A DNA stretch of 64,000 nucleotides. Origin: Streptomyces griseicoloratus. GTDB taxonomy: Bacteria; Actinomycetota; Actinomycetes; Streptomycetales; Streptomycetaceae. Both the position numbers and the translations under genes were made by a program. The DNA lies in the NCBI RefSeq assembly GCF_014534645.1, contig NZ_JACVQF010000233.1, positions 1 through 64,000 on the forward strand. Direction: 5' to 3'. Positions 17,613 through 26,551 of the stretch are shown in pieces. Position 1 is the first letter of the stretch, and every line of letters begins with the position of its first letter. The notes below the pieces were generated by a model. The model ran no database searches, had not been told where the DNA came from, and was given only the letters and a program-made list of their open reading frames with translations.

Positions 17613-17650
17613 AAGTCCCGCTCCGTCACGCAGGTGACGGGGCGGGACTT
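17613..17650 (+). terminator. strong hairpin terminator after rho
   Basis: A 17-bp stem, AAGTCCCGCTCCGTCAC with GTGACGGGGCGGGACTT (one T-G pair) and loop GCAG, starts 31 bases after the rho stop and is followed by CTGCCTTGT. It should terminate without help from Rho. Confidence 0.85.
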
Positions 17651-17793
17651 CTGCCTTGTAAGATCAGCGCACTGCAGTGGGGGGGAACGTATTTTCGGAT
17701 ACGCCCACGGGGAGGTTTCGTGCTGCCTCGGCGGGGCGGCGTCCGCTGGGTTCTTCTCTCCTGCGAGCCCCTACGGTGACAGGAGAAATCTGA

Positions 17794-19587
17794 GTGACAC
17801 CTACCTCCCGAAGAACCCACCTGGTTCTTCCCGCGGCAGCCGCCGCACTCGCCCTGTCGGGCGCGGTTCTCTCGGCCGCCCCCGCCCAGGCGTCGGGCAC
17901 CGTCCCCGTCCCGCCCCGGCCGGCCGCCACCCTGCAGCCCGGCGCCTCGCAGGCGGAGCTGCAGGAGCGGATCCAGGGCTCCGGGGCCGCGCTGAAGAAC
18001 GGCGAGGCCACCCCGCCCGCGGCGCAGCCCGAGGCCGGCGCGACCGCCGGCGCCCCGTCCCCGTCCGGCACCGTCGACCCGAAGATCATCGGCGGTAAGG
18101 ACGCGACCATCGCCGAGGCCCCGTGGATGGTGCAGCTGCACTACTACGACGACAAGGGCACCGCGGACACCTCCGACGACGAGGGCTACTTCTGCGGCGG
18201 CACCCTGGTGGCCCCGGCGAAGGTCCTGACCGCCGCGCACTGCGTGTACGGCCTGGACTGGGCGGCGAACGGAGCCGTCCTCGGCGGCACCGCCCAGCTC
18301 CCGGACGGCGGCGACCTGCACGGCGGCCGGGTCGCCGGCGTGTGGCGCCAGTGGGTCAACCCCACGTACCGGCCGAGCACGATCTCGGGCGGCGACCTCG
18401 CCGTGCTGACGCTGACCGACGCGCTGCCGTACAAGACGCTCCAGCCGGCGTCGAGCAGCGACACCGCCTCGTACGCCAATGGCACCCCGGCGACGGTGTA
18501 CGGCTGGGGGCGCACCAGCTCCACCAGCGACGACATCTCGCCGACGCTGCAGAAGGCGACCGTGCCGATGCGCTCGGACGCCGCCTGCACCGGGTACTGG
18601 GGCTCCGACTTCGTGCCCGGTCAGATGGCCTGCGCCGGCTACCCGGCGTCCGGTCAGGACGAGGGCACGGTCTCGCCGTGCAACGGTGACTCCGGGGGCC
18701 CGCTCGTGGTCAACGGCCGGATCGCCGGTGTCGTCTCCTGGGGCGTCACGGACTGTGTCGCGACGGGCGCCTACGGCGTCTACGCCAAGACCAGCTCCTA
18801 CGCGGGCGAGGTCAACGCACGCATCGACGACAGCGACCTCGACTTCGACGGCCTGGCGGACCTCTTCGCCCGCACGTCCGGCGGCGACGCCTTCGAGTAC
18901 TACTCCCTCGGCGACCGGTGGCCCTACCTGGCCGACCGCGTCTCGCTCGGCGACTGGAGCGGGCTGAGCCTGGTGCGCCAGGCCGACCTGAACCGCGACT
19001 TCTACCAGGACTACCTGTACCGCGCCCCGGACGGTGTGCTGTACGACTTCGCGTTCAACGGGGACGACCGCTACGAGTCGATCCGCATCGGCGGCGGCTG
19101 GAACGCGATGAAGGACATCCGCGTTCCGGGCGACCTCTCCGGAGACGCCCTGCCCGACCTGGTCGCCAAGGACAAGGACGGCGTCCTGTGGCTCTACCCG
19201 GGCAAGGGCAACGGCCTGTTCGGCACCCGGGTCCGCATCGGTGGCGGCTGGTCCGCGTACACCATCACCGGCAAGGGCGACTACAACCGCGACGGCAAGG
19301 CCGACCTGCTGGCGCGGGACGGCTCCGGCGTCCTGTGGCTGTACCCGGGAACCGGGAAGGCCTCCCCGGCGCTCGGCACCCGGATCAAGGTCGGCGGCGG
19401 CTGGTCCGTGTACAACGCCTTCGCCACCGCCGGTGACGTCACCGGCGACGGCAGGCCCGACCTGCTGGCCCGGGACACCTCCGGTGTGCTGTGGCTCTAC
19501 AAGGGCACCGGCAGCGCGGGCACGGCGACGTTCAAGACCAGGATCAAGGTCGGCGGCGGCTGGGGGGCGTTCAACCTCTTCGGCTGA
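17794..19587 (+). CDS. secreted trypsin-like serine protease with FG-GAP/VCBS repeats
   Basis: GTG 17794 follows CAGGAGAAA and starts a typical signal peptide (TSRRTH, hydrophobic core, AQASG cleavage region near residue 35). A Pro/Ala-rich propeptide ends before IIGGKDATIAEAP, the mature N-terminus of chymotrypsin-fold enzymes. The triad is H149 (LTAAHC), D201 (GGDLAVL) and S300 (CNGDSGGP). Residues about 350-597 are repeats of the type DLNRD/GDLSGDALPDLVAKD/DYNRDGKADLLARD with GVLWLYPG, an FG-GAP-like beta-propeller probably used for binding. It is monocistronic between two terminators. Streptomyces proteins of this architecture are extracellular peptidases of undefined substrate. Confidence 0.92.
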   Translation: MTPTSRRTHLVLPAAAAALALSGAVLSAAPAQASGTVPVPPRPAATLQPGASQAELQERIQGSGAALKNGEATPPAAQPEAGATAGAPSPSGTVDPKIIGGKDATIAEAPWMVQLHYYDDKGTADTSDDEGYFCGGTLVAPAKVLTAAHCVYGLDWAANGAVLGGTAQLPDGGDLHGGRVAGVWRQWVNPTYRPSTISGGDLAVLTLTDALPYKTLQPASSSDTASYANGTPATVYGWGRTSSTSDDISPTLQKATVPMRSDAACTGYWGSDFVPGQMACAGYPASGQDEGTVSPCNGDSGGPLVVNGRIAGVVSWGVTDCVATGAYGVYAKTSSYAGEVNARIDDSDLDFDGLADLFARTSGGDAFEYYSLGDRWPYLADRVSLGDWSGLSLVRQADLNRDFYQDYLYRAPDGVLYDFAFNGDDRYESIRIGGGWNAMKDIRVPGDLSGDALPDLVAKDKDGVLWLYPGKGNGLFGTRVRIGGGWSAYTITGKGDYNRDGKADLLARDGSGVLWLYPGTGKASPALGTRIKVGGGWSVYNAFATAGDVTGDGRPDLLARDTSGVLWLYKGTGSAGTATFKTRIKVGGGWGAFNLFG

Positions 19588-19926
19588 TCCCGCCGGGTCC
19601 GCCCGCGGTCGTGACAGGGGCCGCCTCCGTTCCGGGGGCGGCCCTTCGCGTTGCGATCTTCGCCACACGGGCCCTCTCGGCGTCCCGCCCGCAGCGCCCG
19701 CGGCGGTGCCCGCGGACCCGCAGGTCAGCGACGCGGGCCACCGGCCGATGGGCACGTTCCGTGACCGTCTGCCCGCCCGGTCGGCACAGACAGTTGTGCA
19801 ACCCTGTCCCGAGTTCCCCCGTCTGACGTACGGAGGGACGATGGAGCGGTACCGGCCGACGAGCCACCGGACCGAACCCGGCCCCGAGAGCAGGGGGTAA
19901 CCGACCGGACGAGAACCGAGGAGCAC
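19588..19926 (+). other. intergenic region before the LCP gene
   Basis: The 339 bases start with the protease terminator at 19618-19644 and presumably hold the promoter of the LCP-family gene in the second half. No gene or conserved RNA was recognised. Confidence 0.5.
19618..19644 (+). terminator. hairpin after the protease gene
   Basis: GGGCCGCCTCC pairs with GGGGGCGGCCC (11 bp, one T-G pair) around loop GTTCC, 30 bases after the stop codon; TT follows. Confidence 0.75.
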
Positions 19927-21066
19927 ATGTCCGCCGAGAGCATGCCCGATCCCGCCATACCGGGTGAGTCCGGAAGCACCGGACCGCGCCACCGGGCCAA
20001 GGGCCGCCGCCGCAAGCCCCGCGCCAAGCGGCGCAAGGGCCTGCTGGTCGTGGCCTGGACCGCCGCGGGCATCGTCGTTCTGGGCGGCACCGGCGCCGGG
20101 GTGCTGTACTTCAAGCTCAACGGCAACCTGAAGAGCGTCGACATCGACCAGGTCCTCGGCACCGACCGGCCCGAGAAGGCCGACAACGGCTCCGAGAACA
20201 TCCTCGTCCTCGGCTCGGACACCCGCTCAGGCGGCAACGAGAAGCTCGGCGGCGGCACCGACGACGGCACCGCCCGCTCCGACACCGCGATGATCGTGCA
20301 CGTCCACCAGGGCCACAAGCAGGCCAGCGTGGTCTCCATCCCGCGCGACACCCTCATCGACCGCCCCGAGTGCACCGACACCGACGGGGGCGAGCACCCG
20401 GCAGCCGACGACGTGATGTTCAACTCCGCGTACGCCACGGGCGGCGCCGCCTGCGCGGTGAAGACCGTCGAGTCCCTCTCCGGCCTGCGCATGGACCACT
20501 ACCTGGAGGTCGACTTCGGCGGCTTCCAGCAGCTCATCGACGACCTCGGCGGCGTCGAGGTCACCACCACCGAGGACATCGAGGACCCCGACAGCCACCT
20601 CGACCTGAAGGCCGGCACCCACCGGCTCGACGGCGAGCAGGCCCTCGGCCTGGTCCGCACCCGGCACGGCGTCGGCGACGGCTCCGACCTCGGCCGCATC
20701 CAGCTCCAGCAGGCCTTCATCAAGGCCCTGGTCCACCAGGTCGAGGACGTCGGCGTCCTCACCAACCCCAAGAGGCTCTACGACCTCGCCGACACCGCCA
20801 CCAAGACCGTGACCACCGACTCCGACCTGGGCTCGGTGAACTCCCTGATGTCCTTCGCCGGCGGCCTGAAGGGCATCGGCCCCTCCAACATGCACATGGT
20901 GACGATGCCGGTGATCTACGACCCCGCCGACGCCAACCGCGTCCTGGTGGAGGAGACCAAGGCCCAGCAGGTGTGGGACGCCCTGAAGAACGACCGGGAG
21001 ATCCCGAAGACGGCCACGGAAGGCACGGCCACCGGTGAGGCGGACGGAGTCGTGAGCGCCGGTTAG
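19927..21066 (+). CDS. LytR-CpsA-Psr (LCP) family cell-wall glycopolymer ligase
   Basis: LCP proteins move teichoic or other anionic glycopolymers from undecaprenyl carriers onto peptidoglycan. The 379-residue protein has a basic cytoplasmic N-terminus (many Arg/Lys at 21-37), one membrane helix at about 39-61, and an extracellular LCP domain: NILVLGSDTRSG, RSDTAMIVHV, SIPRDTLID and, near the end of the domain, ALGLVRTRHGVGDGSDLGR with the Arg residues that bind the polyprenyl phosphate. ATG 19927 follows GAGGAGCAC. It stands alone, upstream of rpmE. Confidence 0.92.
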   Translation: MSAESMPDPAIPGESGSTGPRHRAKGRRRKPRAKRRKGLLVVAWTAAGIVVLGGTGAGVLYFKLNGNLKSVDIDQVLGTDRPEKADNGSENILVLGSDTRSGGNEKLGGGTDDGTARSDTAMIVHVHQGHKQASVVSIPRDTLIDRPECTDTDGGEHPAADDVMFNSAYATGGAACAVKTVESLSGLRMDHYLEVDFGGFQQLIDDLGGVEVTTTEDIEDPDSHLDLKAGTHRLDGEQALGLVRTRHGVGDGSDLGRIQLQQAFIKALVHQVEDVGVLTNPKRLYDLADTATKTVTTDSDLGSVNSLMSFAGGLKGIGPSNMHMVTMPVIYDPADANRVLVEETKAQQVWDALKNDREIPKTATEGTATGEADGVVSAG

Positions 21067-21180
21067 GGGCGCGGGTCCGTATCGACGGGCGGCTCCTGCG
21101 CGCGGGCGCGGGAACCACCGCCGGCCCGCGGGGAATAGACGACCGCAACCCCCGGTTTTGGGGGATGGCGCCAGTCCTGG

Positions 21181-21261
21181 CAGACTGGTACGTCGGCTCC
21201 GGTTCACGCTCCCGCATCCCGCGGCTGCGACCCGGCGCCCTCCCTGGACATAGGAGAAACC
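21181..21261 (+). promoter_or_regulatory. rpmE promoter and leader
   Basis: The stretch preceding rpmE contains CAGACT at 21181-21186, which matches a -10 position, and a leader of about 70 bases with GC-rich base-pairing potential. Actinobacterial L31 genes are known to carry autoregulatory leaders where L31 binds its own mRNA; whether this one conforms to the published L31 leader structure I cannot test here. Confidence 0.35.
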
Positions 21262-21486
21262 TTGAAGCGCGACATCCACCCCGAGTACGTCGAGACGCAG
21301 GTCAGCTGCACCTGTGGGGCGTCGTTCACCACCCGTAGCACCATCGAGTCCGGCACCATCCGGGCCGAGGTCTGCTCCGAGTGCCACCCGTTCTACACGG
21401 GCAAGCAGAAGATCCTCGACACCGGTGGCCGTGTGGCCCGCTTCGAGGCCCGCTTCGGCAAGGCTGCCGCCGGCTCCAAGAAGTAG
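21262..21486 (+). CDS. rpmE: 50S ribosomal protein L31, zinc-binding type
   Basis: A 74-residue ribosomal protein starting at TTG 21262 after TAGGAGAA. The cysteine set C16 and C18 (SCTC) with C37 and C40 (VCSEC) identifies the zinc-containing (C+) form; the zinc-free paralogue induced by zinc shortage must be elsewhere. It lies directly upstream of prfA, the usual actinobacterial order, but a true Rho-independent terminator separates them. Confidence 0.96.
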   Translation: MKRDIHPEYVETQVSCTCGASFTTRSTIESGTIRAEVCSECHPFYTGKQKILDTGGRVARFEARFGKAAAGSKK

Positions 21487-21498
21487 CGAGCCACCGAT

Positions 21499-21551
21499 CG
21501 CCGGTCCACGGCCGCGACCCCAGCCGGGGGAGCGCCGGGACCGGCGTTTTT
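21499..21551 (+). terminator. Rho-independent terminator after rpmE
   Basis: CGCCGGTCC at 21499-21507 pairs with GGACCGGCG at 21538-21546 and is followed at once by TTTTT, a full intrinsic terminator, rare in this GC-rich window. The loop of 30 bases can form a further small GC stem. Confidence 0.8.
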
Positions 21552-21591
21552 GGTCGCCGCCCTTCCCTTCCCGCACTACAGGAGCCCCAAG

Positions 21592-22668
21592 ATGTTCGAG
21601 GCCGTCGAGGAACTCGTCGCCGAGCACGCCGACCTGGAGAAGAAGCTCGCCGACCCGTCGGTCCACGCCGACCAGGCCAACGCGCGCAAGCTGAACAAGC
21701 GCTACGCCGAGCTCACCCCGATCGTCGCCACGTACCGCTCCTGGAAGCAGACGGGCGACGACATCGAGACCGCGCGCGAGTTCGCCGCCGACGACCCGGA
21801 CTTCGCCGCCGAGGTCAAGGACCTGGAGAAGCAGCGCGAGGAGCTCACCGAGAAGCTCCGCCTGCTGCTCGTCCCGCGCGACCCGAGCGACGACAAGGAC
21901 GTCATCCTGGAGATCAAGGCGGGTGCGGGCGGCGACGAGTCCGCCCTGTTCGCCGGCGACCTGCTGCGCATGTACCTCAGGTACGCCGAGCGGGTCGGCT
22001 GGAAGACCGAGATCATCGACTCCACCGAGTCCGAGCTGGGCGGCTACAAGGACGTCCAGGTCGCCGTGAAGACCAAGGGCGGCCAGGGCGCCACCGAGCC
22101 CGGCCAGGGCGTGTGGGCCCGGCTGAAGTACGAGGGCGGCGTGCACCGCGTGCAGCGCGTGCCGGCCACCGAGTCCCAGGGCCGTATCCACACCTCCGCG
22201 GCCGGCGTGCTCGTCACGCCCGAGGCCGAGGAGATCGACGTCGAGATCAACCCCAACGACCTGCGGATCGACGTCTACCGGTCCTCCGGCCCCGGCGGCC
22301 AGTCCGTCAACACCACCGACTCCGCCGTGCGCATCACGCACATTCCGACCGGAGTCGTCGCCTCCTGCCAGAACGAGAAGAGCCAGCTGCAGAACAAGGA
22401 GCAGGCGATGCGTATCCTGCGCTCCAGGCTGCTCGCCATGGCGCAGGAGGAGGCGGAGAAGGAGGCCGCGGACGCCCGCCGCAGCCAGGTCCGCACCGTC
22501 GACCGCTCCGAGAAGATCCGTACGTACAACTTCCCGGAGAACCGCATCTCGGACCACCGCGTCGGCTTCAAGGCGTACAACCTGGACCAGGTCCTCGACG
22601 GCGACCTGGACGCGGTGATCCAGGCGTGCGTCGACGCGGACTCGGCGGCCAAGCTGGCAGCCGCATAA
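21592..22668 (+). CDS. prfA: peptide chain release factor 1
   Basis: RF1 ends translation at UAA and UAG. The 358-residue protein has the N-terminal coiled coil, the codon-reading region around [17 protein letters not shown], and the catalytic GGQ at 235-237 ([15 protein letters not shown]). ATG 21592 follows AGGAG; an upstream ATG at 21550 is not preceded by a site. prmC, which methylates the Gln of GGQ, follows after 40 bases. Confidence 0.97.
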   Translation: MFEAVEELVAEHADLEKKLADPSVHADQANARKLNKRYAELTPIVATYRSWKQTGDDIETAREFAADDPDFAAEVKDLEKQREELTEKLRLLLVPRDPSDDKDVILEIKAGAGGDESALFAGDLLRMYLRYAERVGWKTEIIDSTESELGGYKDVQVAVKTKGGQGATEPGQGVWARLKYEGGVHRVQRVPATESQGRIHTSAAGVLVTPEAEEIDVEINPNDLRIDVYRSSGPGGQSVNTTDSAVRITHIPTGVVASCQNEKSQLQNKEQAMRILRSRLLAMAQEEAEKEAADARRSQVRTVDRSEKIRTYNFPENRISDHRVGFKAYNLDQVLDGDLDAVIQACVDADSAAKLAAA

Positions 22669-22708
22669 GCAGCCGCACAACCCTCGCAAGACAGCTCGGA
22701 GGACCAGC

Positions 22709-23554
22709 GTGAACCTGCTGCTCGCGGAGGTGGCCCAGGCCACCCAGCGGCTGGCCGACGCCGGCGTGCCCTCGCCGCGCACCGACGCGGAGGAGCTCGC
22801 CGCGTTTCTGCACGGCGTCAAGCGGGGCGAGCTGCACACCGTGCCGGACGCGGACTTCGACGCCCGGTACTGGGAGGTCGTCGCCCGCCGCGAGGCGCGC
22901 GAGCCGCTCCAGCACATCACCGGACGCGCCTACTTCCGCTATCTGGAGCTCCAGGTCGGGCCCGGTGTGTTCGTGCCGCGTCCCGAGACCGAGTCCGTGG
23001 TCGGCTGGGCCATAGACGCCGTGCGCGCCATGGACGTGGTCGAGCCGTGCATCGTCGACCTGTGCACGGGCTCGGGCGCCATCGCGCTCGCGCTCGCCCA
23101 GGAGGTGCCCCGCTCGCGCGTCCACGCCGTGGAGCTGTCCGAGGAGGCGCTGGTGTGGACGCGCAAGAACATGGAGGGGTCCAGGGTCGACCTGCGCCAG
23201 GGTGACGCCCTGACGGCCTTCCCGGACCTCGACGGCCAGGTCGACCTGGTCATCTCCAACCCGCCGTACATCCCGCTCACGGAATGGGAGTACGTCGCTC
23301 CCGAGGCGCGGGACCACGATCCCCAGATGGCCCTGTTCTCCGGCGAGGACGGCCTCGACCTCATCCGCGGCCTGGAGCGCACCGCGCACCGGCTGCTGCG
23401 CCCCGGCGGCGTGGTCGTCGTCGAGCACGCCGACACGCAGGGCGGACAGGTGCCGTGGATCTTCACCGAGGAACGGGGCTGGGCCGACGCGGCCGACCAC
23501 CCCGACCTCAACAACCGCCCGAGGTTCGCGACCGCCCGCAAGGCGCTGCCGTGA
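22709..23554 (+). CDS. prmC: release factor glutamine N5-methyltransferase
   Basis: PrmC (HemK) methylates the GGQ glutamine of RF1 and RF2 using S-adenosylmethionine. The 281-residue protein has an N-terminal helical domain and a class I methyltransferase fold: VDLCTGSGAIALALA as SAM loop and the substrate Gln-binding motif NPPY at 184-187. GTG 22709 follows GGAGGACC. It forms an operon with prfA and the following tsaC. Confidence 0.95.
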   Translation: MNLLLAEVAQATQRLADAGVPSPRTDAEELAAFLHGVKRGELHTVPDADFDARYWEVVARREAREPLQHITGRAYFRYLELQVGPGVFVPRPETESVVGWAIDAVRAMDVVEPCIVDLCTGSGAIALALAQEVPRSRVHAVELSEEALVWTRKNMEGSRVDLRQGDALTAFPDLDGQVDLVISNPPYIPLTEWEYVAPEARDHDPQMALFSGEDGLDLIRGLERTAHRLLRPGGVVVVEHADTQGGQVPWIFTEERGWADAADHPDLNNRPRFATARKALP

Positions 23555-23604
23555 GCCCGTCCCAGACTTCGAACCCGCAGTACGTGTACGAGGAGGCCCG
23601 CTGA

Positions 23605-24252
23605 ATGGCACGGCGATACGACACCAACGACGCGACCGACCGCGTGACCGGTCTGCGCGAGGCCGCGTCCGCCGTCCGCCGTGGCGAGCTCGTGGTGCTG
23701 CCCACGGACACGGTGTACGGCATCGGCGCCGACGCGTTCTCGTCGGAGGCCGTGGGCGACCTGCTGGAGGCCAAGGGCCGGGGCCGCAACATGCCCAGCC
23801 CCGTCCTCATCGGCTCGCCGAACACCCTGCACGGGCTGGTCACGGACTTCTCCGAGAAGGCCTGGGAGCTGGTCGACGCCTTCTGGCCGGGCGCGCTGAC
23901 GCTCGTCGCCAAGCACCAGCCGTCGCTCCAGTGGGACCTCGGTGACACCCGCGGCACGGTCGCCGTGCGGATGCCGCTGCACCCGGTCGCCATCGAGCTG
24001 CTCACCGAGGTCGGACCCATGGCCGTCTCCTCCGCCAACCTCACCGGCCACCCGGCGCCGGAGGACTGCGACGCGGCCCAGCAGATGCTCGGCGACTCCG
24101 TCTCCGTCTACCTCGACGGCGGCCCCACCCCCGGCAACGTCCCGTCGTCCATCGTCGACGTCACCCGTGAGGTGCCCGTGCTGCTGCGCGCGGGCGCGCT
24201 GTCGGCGGAGGAGCTGCGCAAGGTCGTACCCGACCTCGAGGTGGCGAATTGA
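23605..24252 (+). CDS. L-threonylcarbamoyladenylate synthase (Sua5/YciO/YrdC)
   Basis: This enzyme makes threonylcarbamoyl-AMP from threonine, bicarbonate and ATP for the t6A37 modification of tRNAs reading ANN codons. The 215-residue YrdC-like domain shows LPTDTVYGIGADAF, the Lys/Arg-rich segment KGRGRNMP and SSANLTGHPAP. It is the short single-domain form (TsaC/YwlC-like). ATG 23605 follows GAGGAGG. Its TGA overlaps the TTG start of the next gene. Confidence 0.93.
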   Translation: MARRYDTNDATDRVTGLREAASAVRRGELVVLPTDTVYGIGADAFSSEAVGDLLEAKGRGRNMPSPVLIGSPNTLHGLVTDFSEKAWELVDAFWPGALTLVAKHQPSLQWDLGDTRGTVAVRMPLHPVAIELLTEVGPMAVSSANLTGHPAPEDCDAAQQMLGDSVSVYLDGGPTPGNVPSSIVDVTREVPVLLRAGALSAEELRKVVPDLEVAN

Positions 24253-24926
24253 CGGCCCCTGAGACGGGGCGTGGCATAGGTGGCGGGGAACGCCCCGCGG
24301 AGGTGACGACGACTTTCGGCTTTCCGCGCGACAGCTTCCGCATCCTCCACGTCAGCACCGGAAACGTGTGCCGCTCGCCCATCACCGAGCGGCTGACCCG
24401 GCATCTCGTGACGGAGCGGCTGGGCGTCCTGGGCGGCGCGCTGATCGTGGAGAGCGCGGGTACCTGGGGCCACGAGGGCGCGCCCATGGAATCGCACGCG
24501 GAGACCGTCCTGGCCGAGTTCGGCGCCGACGCCTCCGGCTTCACCGGCCGCGAACTGCTCGACGAGCACGTCATCCGCGCCGACCTGGTCCTGACGGCGA
24601 CCCGGGACCACCGCGCCCAGGTCATCTCCATGGGCCACTCGGCGGGCCTGCGCACCTTCACCCTCAAGGAGTTCACCCGCCTGGTGAACGCCATCGACCC
24701 GGCCACCCTGCCGCCCCTGGAGGACGGCGTGGTCACACGGGCGCGTGCGCTGGTGCGTGCGGCGGCGGCTCTACGCGGGTGGCTGCTGGCACCGACGGCG
24801 GAGGCGGACGAGGTCTACGACCCGTACGGTGCGCCGCTGACGTTCTTCCGCTCGATCGGAGACGAGATACACCAGGCGCTGGACCCGGTCGTGACGGCGC
24901 TGACAGGCGTGGCCGCGCGGGCTTGA
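24249..24926 (+). CDS. low-molecular-weight protein tyrosine phosphatase homologue with Cys-to-Ser active site
   Basis: A 225-residue LMW-PTP-fold protein. The phosphate loop should read C-x-x-G-N-x-C-R-S-P, but here it is HVSTGNVCRSP: the nucleophile position (residue 36) is Ser, while the loop Gly, Asn, second Cys and Arg42 remain. The general-acid motif DPYG is also present (VYDPYGAP). Cys-to-Ser in this family abolishes hydrolysis but keeps binding, so it may act as a phosphotyrosine or arsenate-type ligand binder; function is unknown. TTG 24249 overlaps the tsaC stop and has GAGGTGG upstream; GTG 24303 is the alternative start. Confidence 0.8.
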   Translation: MTAPETGRGIGGGERPAEVTTTFGFPRDSFRILHVSTGNVCRSPITERLTRHLVTERLGVLGGALIVESAGTWGHEGAPMESHAETVLAEFGADASGFTGRELLDEHVIRADLVLTATRDHRAQVISMGHSAGLRTFTLKEFTRLVNAIDPATLPPLEDGVVTRARALVRAAAALRGWLLAPTAEADEVYDPYGAPLTFFRSIGDEIHQALDPVVTALTGVAARA

Positions 24927-25176
24927 CGCGGGCGCGCGGACGCTGGGGCCGAGCGGTGTGGGGGGTGCGTCGGGGTGGTGACGGCCTTGGGGGGCGTGGC
25001 CGCGCGGGCGTGATGCGGGGGTGCGGGCCGACGGGGGAAGTCCGCCGAGGTGGTGGCGTTGGCGGGAGGCGCGGTGCGAGCGTGGGCGGCGCCGATCGTG
25101 TGACAACTCGGGCGTCGGGGGCGTACCGGGCCTACATTGGTCGTACGTCACCGTCGACGCACGCCCGGAGCGCACC

Positions 25177-26421
25177 ATGTCGGTCACCCACGCCGTCGAG
25201 GCAGATGCCGATGTCCTGCGGCGGCAGGACCCCGAGCTGGCCGAGATCCTGCTCGCCGAACGCCACCGGCAGTCGACGACGCTCCAGCTGATCGCCGCCG
25301 AGAACTTCACCTCGCCCGCGGTGCTGGCGGCCCTCGGCTCCCCGCTCGCCAACAAGTACGCCGAGGGCTACCCCGGCGCCCGCCACCACGGCGGCTGCGA
25401 GATCGTCGACGTCGCCGAGCGGCTGGCCATCCAGCGGGCCCAGAACCTGTTCGGCGCCGAGCACGCCAACGTGCAGTCCCACTCCGGCTCCTCGGCGATG
25501 CTGGCCGCGTACGCGGCGCTGCTGCGCCCCGGGGACACCGTCCTCGCACTGGGCCTGCCGTACGGCGGCCACCTCACGCACGGCTCGCCCGCCAACTTCT
25601 CCGGCCGCTGGTTCGACTTCGTCGGCTACGGCGTGGACGCGGAGACCGGGCTGATCGACCACGACCAGGTGCGCACCCTGGCCCGTACGCACCGGCCCAA
25701 GGCGATCGTGTGCGGCTCCATCGCCTACCCCCGCCACATCGACTACGCCGCCTTCCGCGAGGTCGCCGACGAGGTGGGCGCCTACCTCATCGCGGACGCC
25801 GCCCACCCCATCGGCCTGGTCGCCGGGGGAGCGGCACCCAGCCCGGTGCCGTACGCCGACATCGTCTGCGCCACCACGCACAAGGTGCTGCGCGGGCCGC
25901 GCGGCGGGATGATCCTGTGCGGGAGCGAGCTGGCCGAGCGGGTGGACCGGGCCGTCTTCCCGTTCACGCAGGGCGGCGCGCAGATGCACACCATCGCCGC
26001 CAAGGCGGTCGCCTTCGCGGAGGCGAGGACCCCGGCCTTCGCCGCGTACGCCCATCAGGTGATCGCCAACGCCCGCACGCTCGCCGCCCACCTGGCCGCC
26101 GAGGGCCTGGTCGTCACGACCGGCGGCACGGACACCCACCTGCTCACCGCCGACCCGGCCCCGCTCGGCGTCGACGGCAGGACCGCCCGGGGCCGGCTCG
26201 CGGCGGCCGGAATGGTCCTGGACTGCTGCGCGCTGCCGCACGGCGACGCCCGCGGCCTGCGTCTGGGCACGGCGGCCGTCACCACGCAGGGCATGGGGGA
26301 GGGGGAGATGCGGACGGTGGCGGCACTGCTCGCCGGAGTGCTCCGGGACGCGACGGACCCCGCCGTCGCACGCGAGACCGTACGGGAGCTGGCCGCGGCA
26401 TTTCCGCCGTATCCGGGCTGA
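25177..26421 (+). CDS. glyA: serine hydroxymethyltransferase
   Basis: SHMT interconverts serine and glycine with transfer of a one-carbon unit to tetrahydrofolate. The 414-residue PLP protein has the substrate segment AENFTSPAVLAALGSPLANKYAEGYPG (split here: AENFTSP and NKYAEGYPG), the QSHSGSSAMLAAYAAL loop, and the PLP lysine in TTHKVLRGPRGG. ATG 25177 follows a CGGAG site. It is monocistronic. From synteny it corresponds to the second SHMT gene of S. coelicolor; a paralogue elsewhere is expected. Confidence 0.93.
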   Translation: MSVTHAVEADADVLRRQDPELAEILLAERHRQSTTLQLIAAENFTSPAVLAALGSPLANKYAEGYPGARHHGGCEIVDVAERLAIQRAQNLFGAEHANVQSHSGSSAMLAAYAALLRPGDTVLALGLPYGGHLTHGSPANFSGRWFDFVGYGVDAETGLIDHDQVRTLARTHRPKAIVCGSIAYPRHIDYAAFREVADEVGAYLIADAAHPIGLVAGGAAPSPVPYADIVCATTHKVLRGPRGGMILCGSELAERVDRAVFPFTQGGAQMHTIAAKAVAFAEARTPAFAAYAHQVIANARTLAAHLAAEGLVVTTGGTDTHLLTADPAPLGVDGRTARGRLAAAGMVLDCCALPHGDARGLRLGTAAVTTQGMGEGEMRTVAALLAGVLRDATDPAVARETVRELAAAFPPYPG

Positions 26422-26551
26422 GGCGGGGTAGACGCACTCGCGTGCACAGCCACTCGTGCAACCATCGTCGCTACCCGGAAGTCCTCACACATATGCGCGC
26501 ATCGCTAGGGTGTGAGGCTGGGAATGGCCAGCGAGACCTGTGGGGAAGCCC

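Noticed and set aside
20227-22920. An 897-codon minus-strand open frame across the LCP gene, rpmE and prfA
   Set aside because: It crosses several certain genes and has shadow composition (Val/Leu/Gly/Arg).
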